Source of the DNA: Rhizobium aethiopicum
Lineage (GTDB): Bacteria > Pseudomonadota > Alphaproteobacteria > Rhizobiales > Rhizobiaceae
NCBI RefSeq assembly: GCF_014197535.1
Contig: NZ_JACIFV010000010.1
Coordinates: forward strand, 62,001 to 126,000
Direction: 5' to 3'
Length of the DNA: 64,000 nt
Shown piece after piece: positions 8,918-19,500 of this stretch; the stretch's first letter is position 1; every line of letters starts with the position of its first letter. The position numbers and the translations under genes were made by a program. The notes beneath the pieces were generated by a model. The model saw nothing but the letters and a program-made list of their open reading frames with translations. It ran no database searches and was not told the origin of the DNA.

Positions 8918-10363
8918 TCAGGCCGTTCCTATCCCCTCATTCAATACTGATCGAGCGGTGCCGAAGTTGCGTAACAATTCCAGGCCGACATCCAAAACAT
9001 GCGCCGTCTCCTCGGCGCTCCCCGCCTCGACATAACAACGCATCTCAGGTGCATTGCCGGACGGCCTGAAATGGACCACTCTGCCATTGGTCAGAGTCAC
9101 CCGCAGTCCATCGAGTTCGCTTACCCTGCAAACCTGCCCTAGCGGAGCAGTAAACTGCTCGAGATTGGCGCTGTCGGCACGCAGCCAGGCCATCAATGCG
9201 GCAGCCCGCTCTGTCGCAAAATTCTCCAACCGGTCGGCAGCTGCGAATGGAAGACCGAGCCCTAGTTTCAACTCCGACAGAGCCTGACGATTAGCCGCTG
9301 CAGTAGCAAGCACCGCCAGAATGGGGAGGAATGAGTCCCGCGTTGGCAATGGGTCTATTGCCCCTGACGCAACTGGAAAGGAGGAGCCCGTCAGGGTACC
9401 GCCGTTAGCTTCGAAACCAACGACGCCTTGATGCGTCTTCAGCACTTCTTGCATCCCGGCAATCACGAAGGGAGAACCCACCTTGGTGCGCATGACATGC
9501 CTGCCGAGCGCCTCTATGCCGGAGTTGGAGGTGATTGGCGTGACAATGGCATCAGCGCCGAGAAAGCGGGCAGTGATCAGTCCGCAAATGTCTCCGTTGA
9601 TCGGCGTGCCGGTTTCGTCGGCAATCAGAGGCCGATCACCATCACCATCGGCCGACACGATTGCATCGAGCCGGAGTTCCGCGGCCCATTTTTGCAAGGT
9701 CGCGACGGTTTGGGCAGAGACAGCTTCAGTATCGACCGGAATAAAAACTTCGGATCGGCCGAGGACAAACACATCAGCCCCATAATAACTCAGTATCTCG
9801 TTCAGCATGTCTCGCGCAACCGTCGAATGCTGATATACACCGACGCGCATACCGGAAAGGGCGTGTTCCGGCAGCAAGGTTTTGTTGCGATTCATGAATA
9901 GCAACGCGGCATTCGCCGCTTCGTCGATTTCCATAGCCGGAGCGACGCGCTCCAGATCCACCAACTCCTGGGCGATTGCGGAAATTTCCTGCTCGTGAGT
10001 TTTTCCAATTTCACCATCTGGAAGGTAGAATTTGATACCATTCCGATCGGCCGGAATGTGCGAGCCGGTAATCATCATTGATGCAGCGCCCGTGCGGATC
10101 CCGTAGAAAGCAAGCGCAGGCGTAGGCAGATTGCCGCAATCGACCGGCTGCAGGCCGACTGCGCCAATCGCCGATTTGACGTTTGCGGCGATCGCAGGAC
10201 TGGAATCCCGGAAATCATAGCCGACGAGAACGCGATCGCCGATTTTTGCAATGCGGTTTCGCAGCAGAGAGGTTGCGAATGCTGCCGAATAGATCAAGGA
10301 CGGCTTTCCCTTCAGATCCACCGCCAGACCGCGCAAACCACTTGTACCAAATTTCAGGCTCAA
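8918..10363 (-). CDS. algC: Phosphomannomutase / phosphohexomutase (AlgC role)
   Basis: This 481-aa alpha-D-phosphohexomutase converts mannose-6-P to mannose-1-P for GDP-mannose synthesis. All four family motifs are visible: the phosphoserine loop TGSHIP with Ser101, the metal loop DGDGDR at 239-244, the sugar-binding loop EANGG at 318-322, and the phosphate-binding RPSGNAPE near the C-terminus. The start is TTG 10363, supported by AAGGAGG six bases upstream. In Pseudomonas algC lies outside the alginate operon; here it is inside, so the operon is self-contained. The symbol is given by role. Glucose-1-P may also be a substrate, as is common in the family. Confidence 0.88.
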   Translation of the reverse strand: MSLKFGTSGLRGLAVDLKGKPSLIYSAAFATSLLRNRIAKIGDRVLVGYDFRDSSPAIAANVKSAIGAVGLQPVDCGNLPTPALAFYGIRTGAASMMITGSHIPADRNGIKFYLPDGEIGKTHEQEISAIAQELVDLERVAPAMEIDEAANAALLFMNRNKTLLPEHALSGMRVGVYQHSTVARDMLNEILSYYGADVFVLGRSEVFIPVDTEAVSAQTVATLQKWAAELRLDAIVSADGDGDRPLIADETGTPINGDICGLITARFLGADAIVTPITSNSGIEALGRHVMRTKVGSPFVIAGMQEVLKTHQGVVGFEANGGTLTGSSFPVASGAIDPLPTRDSFLPILAVLATAAANRQALSELKLGLGLPFAAADRLENFATERAAALMAWLRADSANLEQFTAPLGQVCRVSELDGLRVTLTNGRVVHFRPSGNAPEMRCYVEAGSAEETAHVLDVGLELLRNFGTARSVLNEGIGTA

Positions 10364-10396
10364 AGCGGCCTCCTTGAATTAAAAACTGGATAAATA

Positions 10397-11506
10397 TCAA
10401 TCTCGTTCGGATACGTTGTAGAGAACGCTGATGCGGCCTCCGAAATTCGAAGAGAACAACGCTCCGTCAAAAAGCTTGCCGTAAAGTTTTCTGTCCTCTG
10501 GATAGTAATGCAGGTAGGCATCCAGCCAAGCGATGCGATCAGGACGGATTAGCCCATTCTTATCGCGTGGCAGCTTGACCTGTGGTTCTCCCGCCAGCGT
10601 TTCGATCCTCGAGGGATCGTTGATCGAATCCAAGGCGAAGTGCGCCAGCCTCTTCAAACCATTGTCGCATTCCGACAAAGCATCGTATCCATTAGCCTGT
10701 AAAAGGGACGCCATCATCACCAGAGGTCCGGTAGCATGGAGATGATAGTCTCGCGCCTTCTTCTTGCGCATAAGTTCGAGAGGTAGGGCACCGTCGGCCG
10801 TCACCTGGCAAACGCCAAGCTTATAGCTCTCGAAACCGAAATCCAGATAGTCCTTTCGCCCGATCGCAACTCCCACCGCGGTGACGGCCAGCCCGCCCCA
10901 ATAGCGATGATTCTGTTTGTTGGAGGTACGATCACCAGATTCCGTGTAGATCGGAATCGTCCGGTCGGCGAGACCGCTCAGCCATTTCTCAATGGTACCG
11001 GTATCGAACTTGAGCAGTGCCGCAGCAGGACGGACTTGAATATAGGCCAAGGCGGCACCGGCCAGAATTCGTGTCGTGCTCAGATAGCTTTGGCGCGTCT
11101 TTAGATCCGAAAGCGCATCGGCACGAGCCCAGAGGTCCAGCGCTTTCAAGGCGCAACTTGCGGCGTCCAACCGGTTGCCATCTGTCCCTGTATAGTTACT
11201 CGCTTGTCTCGTAACGAAGGCGGCGAACTGGCGGGTCTGCGCGACAGCTTTGTCGTAGCGATCCTTATGCTGCGGATCGATTGTCGAGTGGCTATCGTCG
11301 TCATCCTCGTAAATGCTGGACAAATTGAGCGACACCACCGGTGCTGGAGGGTTGTCCGCGCAATTTTCCTTACCATTATTTTTCGTAACATGCCTTGCCA
11401 GCTCGAAAGGCACCGTCAATGTAGCGGCCTGAATGGGCTGCACTGTGCCCACCAAGATAAGGGCGCCTGCCATGAGGCTGAATCTCGAAAGCTTGACCAA
11501 TGCCAT
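10397..11506 (-). CDS. algL: AlgL-type periplasmic alginate lyase (PL5)
   Basis: A 369-aa protein with a cleavable signal peptide (hydrophobic residues about 8-20, likely cut after IQAA). It belongs to polysaccharide lyase family 5, which cleaves mannuronate-rich alginate by beta-elimination. Visible active-site residues are N199-H200 in NHRYWGG, and R247 and Y254 in LMRKKKARDYH, with the seven-residue spacing found in PL5 enzymes. In Pseudomonas AlgL clears polymer trapped in the periplasm. The C-terminal tail is longer than the core family and ends LYNVSERD. It lies just upstream of the phosphomannomutase gene and is a strong marker that the polymer is alginate-like. Confidence 0.9.
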   Translation of the reverse strand: MALVKLSRFSLMAGALILVGTVQPIQAATLTVPFELARHVTKNNGKENCADNPPAPVVSLNLSSIYEDDDDSHSTIDPQHKDRYDKAVAQTRQFAAFVTRQASNYTGTDGNRLDAASCALKALDLWARADALSDLKTRQSYLSTTRILAGAALAYIQVRPAAALLKFDTGTIEKWLSGLADRTIPIYTESGDRTSNKQNHRYWGGLAVTAVGVAIGRKDYLDFGFESYKLGVCQVTADGALPLELMRKKKARDYHLHATGPLVMMASLLQANGYDALSECDNGLKRLAHFALDSINDPSRIETLAGEPQVKLPRDKNGLIRPDRIAWLDAYLHYYPEDRKLYGKLFDGALFSSNFGGRISVLYNVSERD

Positions 11507-11564
11507 TTACTCGCTTGTTTCGTTGCACAGACAGCCCCAGCCGGTATGACCGGGGCTGCTTTCA

Positions 11565-14432
11565 TCACTGTCCTGCAGACATCGACCTGTATTTGCCGTC
11601 CCAATAGACAGCTTTTTCGGGATCGGGATTTAGGCCGGCAACGCCGACCTTGTAAGCGATCGCCAATTCGCGGGCGGCCTTGGAATTCCCGGCTTCCGCC
11701 GATTTCGTCAGCCATTCGAATGCCGTTGATGTATCTTTTGTAATGCCGCTGCCAAAGAAGTAAGCTTGGTAAAGGCGATACATCGCATTCGGCTCTCCGC
11801 CCTTAGCCGAGGTCGTCAACCAACGGATAATAGCTGCATCATCCCGCTTCCCCAGTTTGCCGTCGATATTGAGGCGCGCGATCTTCAGCAGGTACTTGCC
11901 AGGCGCACTGACATCCGGTCCCAGGAAGATCAGAAGCTCGTTTACTTCGCTCGGTATCGACGCGATGCGTTCATCCGCGATCTCGCTGATCAATTTGTTC
12001 GCCGCATCCTTGTCACCGGAGGCGTAGAGCTTCAGCAGTTCTTCCTTGGCTTTCTCCGGTGAGGAGTCAGTCCACATTCCCTGCAGATGGCCCTCTGCCA
12101 AGTCACGCAGCACTGAGATGCGTCCGAGATCATAGGAGCGCAGAAAGAAGTCTTCTGCCTTGGCTCGATTGTCCACGCCGTCCACGCCGTCGCGGAATGC
12201 TGCGCCGACCGCATAGAGGTCGTCCGCGTCCTGATCTGACATACTCTCGGCCAAAGAGAGCCAGTAGCGCGCCAAGTTCTTGGCCTGAGGATCAGGCAGG
12301 GTCGAGTAGACGCGAGCCAGATTGACGATAGCATCGACCGTGCAAGCTTCGCCTGCAGCGCTGATTTTCGCCAGGCTCTGCAGAGCGTTGGGATCGCCGG
12401 GATCAACAAGCGAGATTTTCGCTTTGAAATCGCCAGCATCGGCCGCCTTTTGCAGCCACGCACGCCCGGATGTGGAGTCCTGTGACAAGTCCGCCAAAAG
12501 GATCTTGCCGTATTCCCGCATTCCCCGGGGATCGCCCAAGTCAGCGAGTTTCTTGTAAATGTCATTTAGCGCAGCTGGCGTCGCCTGCCCGGCTCGCTGC
12601 AGGAGCTGTGCTTTCAGCATCAGCGCATCCCGATCACCTGTGCTGATCAGCGGATCGAGAGCGGCGATCTGCACGAGTTTGTCGTTAAGCTTGGTCGCAA
12701 CGTCGAACCGATTACCGATGATCGACAACTGCGCCAAGCGCTGCTGTTCCTTGTCCTGCAGCGACGAGACGAAGTGGAGCAGGCGTTGAGTTGCTTCCGG
12801 GTTCCGCTCAAAGCTGTTGGTACCGGTCTCCCATCGGGCAACAACATAGCCGATTGCATCGGGACTGCCCTTGAAGGCCGCCTGTTGCAGGTAAACACGT
12901 CCCTTGGCGCGCTCGGCTTCTTCGGCCTTGGTCATCATGTTCAGGCCTGTTACGTAGATCGAATATACTGACCCGAAGATCGCAGCCTTATGGCGCCAAT
13001 CGTTTGCCAGCTCCACTGAGATCGGCGCGCCCTGTCCGCAGGCGAACATGCCGGCGAGTTTCGCCGCGCCGTCAGAATTTCCAGCCATTGCCGCGTCGCT
13101 GAAGAACTGCATGGCTTCGTTCAGGTAGTTGGGATCCTTCCTACCCATTGCCAGATAGATCTTGCCGATCTCATCGCTGGCATCAGAGGAGCCCGCTGCG
13201 GCCGCAGCCTGCAGGATCTTCACTGCTTTCTCAATGTCGTCCTTTGAAGCATCGCTACCAGCAAGAAATTCGCCATATCGCAAAGGCACATCTTCTGAAC
13301 GGTCAGGGGCCTCCATGGCGCGGTCAAAATAGGGTTTCGCCTTCGCTTCGTCGCGGCCACCGCCGAATTCACCCGAATAGATTCGAGCCAACCACTCGTC
13401 TGCCGGGCGAAGCCCGGCCTCGCTGGCGGCGGTTAGGTACTTTACGGCCAACTTGAAGTCCTGCGGCACCGAGATCCCGGTCGCGTAGGCTTTGCCAAGG
13501 CTGAACTGAGCCGACGACATTCCCCCCTCGGCGGCCTGCTTGAGATAGCTTATGGACTTCTGAATATCGATCTGGTCGATCTGGTTTGAGCGGTAAAGTT
13601 CCGCTAGGTTCTGCGCCGTTCTCGGATCGCCGGTTTTAGCGAAGGCTTCCAGCCACTTCAGCGCAGTGTTCACCTCCTTGCTGACAAGATTGCCACGCAG
13701 ATAGAGAAAACCGATCTGACTAAGGGCCGAGCAATCGCCCTGCTTAACCTGGGACACGAGTCCAAGCAGAGCGTTGGTCACTGCACTCTTCTTCTGATCG
13801 TCCGGAGCCTGCGGGTCGAGGGTGATGATGCGGGCATATTCGATCATCCCCTGGGGGTCGGATGCTAGCGCCGATTTTTCTAAGTAGAAGCGCGACTTGG
13901 TCAGATCACGCATCTCACTCGGACCTTCGTCACCATAGAACTGGCCGAGCACGAAAGCAGCGCGAGTGTTGCCGGAACCATAGGCGTCGAGCAGATAGGA
14001 TTCCGCCTCCCGAAGTTCGTCAACCGTCGAGCCGTTCTCCATCAGTGCACGCGCGAGCGGAATGATAAAGATGTCACGTTTGGTCGGATATTTCTTCAGG
14101 CCAGCGCGCAAGAGTTCTTCAGCCACAGCAGGTGACTTTTGTACCCGTTCGCTGCCCCGACCATACTCAAAGGCAAGAGCGATGACATCCTGCGCCGACA
14201 GATTGACGTCGCCGATCGGGCTCTTCGTCCAGTCCCGATCGAGTTTCACGCGCTTTATCTGATCTGTTACGGGCTTGCATACAGCCTTGTAATCGAGATT
14301 CGGGGGGTCGAGCGGGATTACCGGATTGTCGGCCCGCACTGCCGTTGCAAACCCGACCGAAGCGGCGGCGACCGCGACGGCAGCGACTAAATTCTGATGA
14401 AAATGAAATTTGCGCACTCTACTCGTCCCCAC
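11565..14432 (-). CDS. Large exported Sel1/TPR repeat protein (955 aa)
   Basis: The protein starts with a basic N-terminus and a hydrophobic signal (AAVAVAAASVGFATAVRA) followed by DNPVIPL, so it is exported. Many Sel1-like units follow, for example AVKYLTAASEAGLRPADEWLARIY and AFEWLTKSAEAGNSKAARELA in the C-terminal third. Sel1 arrays form superhelical scaffolds that bind partner proteins. Its place between algF and algL suggests a periplasmic scaffold for the polymerisation, modification and export complex. It is roughly twice AlgK length. The first start is GTG 14432; GTG 14417 with GGGGACG upstream is an alternative. No Pseudomonas alginate gene corresponds to it. Confidence 0.75.
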   Translation of the reverse strand: MGTSRVRKFHFHQNLVAAVAVAAASVGFATAVRADNPVIPLDPPNLDYKAVCKPVTDQIKRVKLDRDWTKSPIGDVNLSAQDVIALAFEYGRGSERVQKSPAVAEELLRAGLKKYPTKRDIFIIPLARALMENGSTVDELREAESYLLDAYGSGNTRAAFVLGQFYGDEGPSEMRDLTKSRFYLEKSALASDPQGMIEYARIITLDPQAPDDQKKSAVTNALLGLVSQVKQGDCSALSQIGFLYLRGNLVSKEVNTALKWLEAFAKTGDPRTAQNLAELYRSNQIDQIDIQKSISYLKQAAEGGMSSAQFSLGKAYATGISVPQDFKLAVKYLTAASEAGLRPADEWLARIYSGEFGGGRDEAKAKPYFDRAMEAPDRSEDVPLRYGEFLAGSDASKDDIEKAVKILQAAAAAGSSDASDEIGKIYLAMGRKDPNYLNEAMQFFSDAAMAGNSDGAAKLAGMFACGQGAPISVELANDWRHKAAIFGSVYSIYVTGLNMMTKAEEAERAKGRVYLQQAAFKGSPDAIGYVVARWETGTNSFERNPEATQRLLHFVSSLQDKEQQRLAQLSIIGNRFDVATKLNDKLVQIAALDPLISTGDRDALMLKAQLLQRAGQATPAALNDIYKKLADLGDPRGMREYGKILLADLSQDSTSGRAWLQKAADAGDFKAKISLVDPGDPNALQSLAKISAAGEACTVDAIVNLARVYSTLPDPQAKNLARYWLSLAESMSDQDADDLYAVGAAFRDGVDGVDNRAKAEDFFLRSYDLGRISVLRDLAEGHLQGMWTDSSPEKAKEELLKLYASGDKDAANKLISEIADERIASIPSEVNELLIFLGPDVSAPGKYLLKIARLNIDGKLGKRDDAAIIRWLTTSAKGGEPNAMYRLYQAYFFGSGITKDTSTAFEWLTKSAEAGNSKAARELAIAYKVGVAGLNPDPEKAVYWDGKYRSMSAGQ

Positions 14433-14456
14433 TCTCGTGCCCCATGTATTGCGAAA

Positions 14457-15119
14457 TTATCGGTCGATACCCGTCGCTGCCAGGAAACCGACCGGGCCGT
14501 TCGCCGTTTCCACGACGACGACGTTCTGTCGATCCTTGGCGGTCAGAGAAACCTTCCCTATCTCGGTGACCTTCCTGTTTCCCTCAGAGACTTCCAGGCC
14601 GATGTCGATGACCGGCAATTCCTTGGATGCCATGGCCGCCGGAGCGATATCCTTGAACAGCACCTTGCTGTCGCCGTTGAGGCGTAGCGCAAGGTCGGCC
14701 GGCTTTGTTGAGAAATTGTAGAAGGTTAAAGCTGACTTGGAGGGATTTTCGACCTCCTTGTCGGGAATAACTACGATACCATTTTGTCCGACGCCGTCGG
14801 CACCGACCGCCACGGTGTAGAATTTGCCGGGTTCGAGCTTGGCGTCGGTCGAACTCGCATCGTCGGAAATTTTATAGGAGCCGTTGCCGATCAGACGGTA
14901 ATTCGACAATGCGACGGGATCGACGTCGAACTTCTGTCCAGAGAAATCGAGGTTCACTCCGTTCTTCAACTTCACATTGAGGAAGCGAACGAGGCTTTTG
15001 TCGGCCGGGATAGGCGCATCGTAGAGGCCGGCGTCATTTGCCAGCACATGCGTCGAGAAGGTGCCCACCGAGGCTCCCAAGACGAGTGCAATACGGATTG
15101 CTTGGATTTTACATTTCAT
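14457..15119 (-). CDS. algF: AlgF-like alginate O-acetylation protein
   Basis: A 220-aa periplasmic protein with a signal peptide (IALVLGASVGTFSTHVLAND). The mature start AGLYDAPIPADKSLVRFLN matches the opening of AlgF, and two beta-rich domains follow. AlgF is a periplasmic adaptor that binds the acetyltransferases AlgJ and AlgX. The start chosen is ATG 15119 (MKCKIQ), preceded by GGGATGAG; the longer frame overlaps the algX end without need. It lies 16 bp after algX. In Pseudomonas algF follows algIJ, whereas here it follows algX, so gene order is rearranged while function is kept. Confidence 0.87.
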   Translation of the reverse strand: MKCKIQAIRIALVLGASVGTFSTHVLANDAGLYDAPIPADKSLVRFLNVKLKNGVNLDFSGQKFDVDPVALSNYRLIGNGSYKISDDASSTDAKLEPGKFYTVAVGADGVGQNGIVVIPDKEVENPSKSALTFYNFSTKPADLALRLNGDSKVLFKDIAPAAMASKELPVIDIGLEVSEGNRKVTEIGKVSLTAKDRQNVVVVETANGPVGFLAATGIDR

Positions 15120-15135
15120 GATCTCATCCCATTCT

Positions 15136-16554
15136 TCAATTTGACGTTGCCGCACTTTGGAAAATGCGTTCCGGATAACGGCACAGCTTCACCGAACCCG
15201 CCGATTTTGCCGGTCCCTCAATCTTGAGGCGAACATGGACGGGCGCATTCCGCGTCCCTCCGGGGAGCGCCTGATAAAGCCTGGCAAGTCCGCTCACGCG
15301 CGACGGGTTTTGGAAAGATACGTTCTTCGCGGGACCATTAGCGTAACTATAGCTCGACTGGAACCCAGTGAGTGCTTTGTTGGTAAATTCGTAGACCAGG
15401 TAATGATCGGATGCCTTGCCAACCAATGCAGGTAGATCAAGATCAACCGTATCTGCCTCATCAAATGCCTTCTCAGCGAGCTTCAATTTATCGTCGCAAT
15501 CACCGACAATTGCAGGAACGATCGACTCGTCAACATAATCCACGCTTCGCAGAACAGACTGTAGATCCGAGTATTCCCACACCAATACTTCAGGCTTCTT
15601 GGCCAACCCATTGGCGTTCTGTGTCCAGCCGTAAATCGACTGCGTCAAACCACCACCAGCAATCGAGAAACCAGATACATCGTGCTTCAGGGCCTCCCGA
15701 AGGAAGCCGTTGAAGTTGAAATCCATCCGCTCATCCGTAAAGGACGTTCCGACGACATGGACCAGTTCTCGACCCGGCTCGTCCCCCTCAGTCAGCAGCT
15801 CATCTAAGCTATCGACGTTGCGCTTGGTCGAATAGCCGGTGACGCTTTCAGGAGGGATCTTATCTTGGCAAACTTCGTTGAGCGCTTTACCCATATTGAA
15901 GCGTATCGGAGCGACCTTGCCAGTCATCTCCGTTTTAAACTCAACGGCGTCAGTTATGTCGCCAACCACGTCACGGATCCTCTCGGCCAGAGCCTCGGCA
16001 ACCACCTGTGCCCCCTCCGGCGTCCAGTGAATATCCCGCTTCAGATAGTACGCACTCCAGTCGAACTCTGGTTTGGTGTCCTTGATTTTAGTAATGTCGA
16101 CTGCATCAATCCCGGCGCCCCGCAAAGACTGAACCATCGCTCGGAACTGCTCGGCGGAGAACGCCGGATCGTAGAACATGTCGGAAAATATGCCCCCATT
16201 GGGGATAAACTGCGCGCCGGCAACACCACGTGGCAGCATCGGAACCAAAATGAGGTGAATGCCTCGATAGCGCAGGGCGTCGTTTACATCTTTGAACGCA
16301 TCCAGCGTTTCCGCTGACAGCTCATACATGTTCTCCATGTCCCCTTCGCGGAAGAACCAGCCGCCATAACCCTGATACACTTTTACAGCTATCGAGGTCT
16401 GGGGAGACTTTTCCTCGAGCTCCTCACACTTGTAGAGTATTTCACCAGCCGACACGGAAGTTACAGAAGAAAGAGCGCAGGTAAGAGCTGCCATGCCGAA
16501 TATGGAAAAAATGCTCAATAAACGAACTGTGCTGAAGAAGTTGGCTTGCATCAT
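15136..16554 (-). CDS. algX: AlgX-like alginate acetyltransferase with carbohydrate-binding domain
   Basis: This 472-aa exported protein matches AlgX in length and layout: signal peptide (to about residue 36), SGNH-like domain, then a C-terminal beta-sandwich carbohydrate-binding region. The catalytic residues are visible: D174-I-H176-W in RDIHWTPEG, and the nucleophile Ser271 in VVGTSFTDE. AlgX performs the final O-acetylation of mannuronate residues in the periplasm. The start overlaps the stop of the upstream repeat-protein gene by 4 bp (ATGA), so the two are translationally coupled. AlgJ in this operon shares the N-terminal fold but has a membrane anchor and no binding module. Confidence 0.9.
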   Translation of the reverse strand: MMQANFFSTVRLLSIFSIFGMAALTCALSSVTSVSAGEILYKCEELEEKSPQTSIAVKVYQGYGGWFFREGDMENMYELSAETLDAFKDVNDALRYRGIHLILVPMLPRGVAGAQFIPNGGIFSDMFYDPAFSAEQFRAMVQSLRGAGIDAVDITKIKDTKPEFDWSAYYLKRDIHWTPEGAQVVAEALAERIRDVVGDITDAVEFKTEMTGKVAPIRFNMGKALNEVCQDKIPPESVTGYSTKRNVDSLDELLTEGDEPGRELVHVVGTSFTDERMDFNFNGFLREALKHDVSGFSIAGGGLTQSIYGWTQNANGLAKKPEVLVWEYSDLQSVLRSVDYVDESIVPAIVGDCDDKLKLAEKAFDEADTVDLDLPALVGKASDHYLVYEFTNKALTGFQSSYSYANGPAKNVSFQNPSRVSGLARLYQALPGGTRNAPVHVRLKIEGPAKSAGSVKLCRYPERIFQSAATSN

Positions 16555-19500
16555 TTCGAAATTCCTGCGCGGGCTTCTTTGACAAAGGAGTTTTTCAGCC
16601 GCCGCGCGAATTGGCTGCCCAATTCCTCGGCGTGATCGAGCAGGGCGAAGATTTCATCCTTGTTGGCGTCCTTATCGCGGTCGTAGAGAAGAACGGCCTT
16701 GCGCAGGATCATGTCCGGAACCTCCGCCGCAACGAGCGCATTGAGCCAACGTTCGGCCTCGGGGTTCTGGTTGGTCGGGTTCTTGATGAAGGAGTAGTAG
16801 TAGAGCTGTATCATGGCGTCGGTGTTGCCGAGCGCGGCAGCCTTTTCCAGCCAGGCAACGCCCTTCTGTTCGTTCTGCACGGCACCCGCACCGGCAAGAT
16901 AACTCCGGCCCATCTCCGTCATTGCGGTGACAGACCCGTTGAGCGCGGCCTTGATGTAATAGGCGAAAGCACGCGATTCATAGACGCGTGAACTCGGTCC
17001 CTTGGAATAGCTGCGCGCCAGCGCCAGGGCACTACGGTTTGATCCCATGAAGGCCAAATCCCGATAGAGCGCTTCGGCCCGATCGCGATCCATCTCGACG
17101 TCCTGGCCGAAATAATAATTTGTCGCGATGCTGTTTAGGGCTTCCTCGTTGCCGAGTTCAGCTGCCTCCTTGGTCAATTGGTCGGCTTTGGCGAAGTTCT
17201 TAGGCCTGTATTTGCCGGACAGGTACTGCCGGGCAAGGAACATGCGTAGATTGCCGTTGGTCGGCAGATGCGGCAGCGCGCTTTCGACCGTATCGATCAG
17301 ATATTGGTAGCTCTCGTCGCCGACCGCCTTGGCATTGACGTTAACGGCTACGCGTGTCAGTGGGCCGCCCTGTCCGCGTTCAGCGAGGATATTGCACCAG
17401 CCAACCACCTTGCGGAAATTTAGTGCTTGGCTCGATGGCCATTTCTGGCGGATTTTGAACGCAGCGGTGATCGCATTGACATCGCGCCGATCGGCAAGTT
17501 GTGCCAGCCGTATCAAAACAGGTTCGGCAAAATCCGCGCTGAGGCCGTCCTCTAGCGACAATTTCTGGATGAAGCCAAGTAGAGTGGCATCGTCACCATT
17601 GAAGGACACGACGACATCTTTCATTTGTCGGTGCGCTTCCGCCGCGTCTAGTTTGCCATTTGCAAGCCCTACTTGAGCCAGGAGAAAGCGGCCCGTCGGC
17701 AACTCCATCATTTCCGGCGTGTTCAGCAGCGCCTCGGCCTCGCTGAACTGCTTGAGCGCAAAATCGATCTTTGCTAACTGCACCTTGCTTTCCGGCGTCA
17801 GGGTGCGCGGATCGAAGCTTGCGTAGACGTCGGCAAGACGCTTGAGCTTGTCGGGACTTCCAGTCGAAAGCGCGAGTTCGGCAGCTTCTGGTCCGGCGGT
17901 GAAATAGCCTTCCGACAGGGCATTCAGAAGCAGAGTGAATCCAACCTCCAGATTTGCTTCGAGTTGCGGGGCCCCCTTTGCCAGCAGTACGCCATATTCC
18001 TTCATCGCCCAGAGGTTGTGCTGATCCGCCAATGTACGGACTTCGGCATAATAGGGCGAGTAGTTGAGCGTGACTTCGAGATCTTGGCGGACCAGCTTGG
18101 CTAGTGCCTCGCGCAGTTTCAGCTGCATTTCGGACGAATCCGCATACTGCTGCTTCAATTCTTCGTAAATCGCTCGAGCCCGGGTCGGCTCTTCCTTGAC
18201 CAAGCGCCCCTCGCGAAAAATATCGCCGAGGATGAAACCTATCGAAAGGTCACCCGCGTTATAGGCGCTCGATAGCTCGCCGACGAGCTGCTCCGGCGGG
18301 ATCGGCATGTCTGCCTGCGTCGCATAGTAACCGGCCTTCTCGGCGCTGACGATTATGCGAGCCAGACGACCGATGACTGACGAATTCCCCCCCTTCCAGA
18401 TCTCCAGATAAATCGGTAGGGCGTATTTTGCGATCAGGCTGTCCGACAGGTTGATACGGGCGAAGCGGTCGGCAACTATAAGACGCTCCTGTCCTGCCTC
18501 CGCGGCACCTTCCAGCATTTTATCCATGGCAGCAGTGGCGCGAACCAAATCCCTTTTGACATAGATGCCCTGGTAATAAAGCTTTGCGTTCAGGTAATTG
18601 GCACGGTAGCTTTTGGCCTCGTCCAGCATCGAGAGGGCCCACTTGGAATCCGTCTCATCGAATCCGTAAATGTTGTCGTCGACCAGGTCGAGCGCTATAA
18701 GCTCGGCGGCGCGGGTCGAGCCGCCGTCAACCAGCATCCATATCAGATGGCGCAGTTCCTCCTTGCCGAGAATGGAAACTAGCACATCGCGGTTCTTTTC
18801 GATGACCCCGACTGCGCTATCACGCCCGCCGGCAGCGGTCAGCTCGAGCAACGACTTGAGCACACTAGGATGTTGTTGTGCATCGAAGGAGGTTGCATAG
18901 CGCCCGGCAAGGCGGATAACCGCACTGTCATCGTCGAGTGCTGACAGGTTGGCCATCAGCATCATCTGGCTGCGCAGTGTATCGACTTCGTTGGAATTCT
19001 CACGTTTGAGCGACAGAAGTAGCTCGAATGCCGCATCAAGCGAGCCATTTGACATCTTATCGCGCAAAGCCGCCTCGGTGTCAGTCGACAGATCCTGCGT
19101 CGGTGCTTCGACGTCGGCCGGGGCTTGGTTAACTGGTTTAGCAGGTTGGAGTTTGGCGCGCAGAGCCTCTGCTTCAGCTTCGTTTGCAGCGCCGCCCCTG
19201 CGCATCAGCAATTCGCCGAGCTCCGCCGTCACCTTGGCATTGAGCTTGGCATCGCGACGGTCAGTCAGCAGGCTGCGGTAGACGGCAATGGCCGCGTCGA
19301 TGTCGGCAACCCGCAAGGGATTGTGATCGCTGGTTATTCTACCCCGCGCCAGCAGTCGAGCGTAGTCCAGGAGCTCGCTCGCCTCCTTGGAAGCCCTATA
19401 GTCCGCGAGTGCCTTCTGCTCGGACTGATAGGCCTTCTTCGTCTCGGCCGCCAACTGTCGCGGCATTTCGGACGCCCTCAAAGCTGGCGCCAGCGCAAGG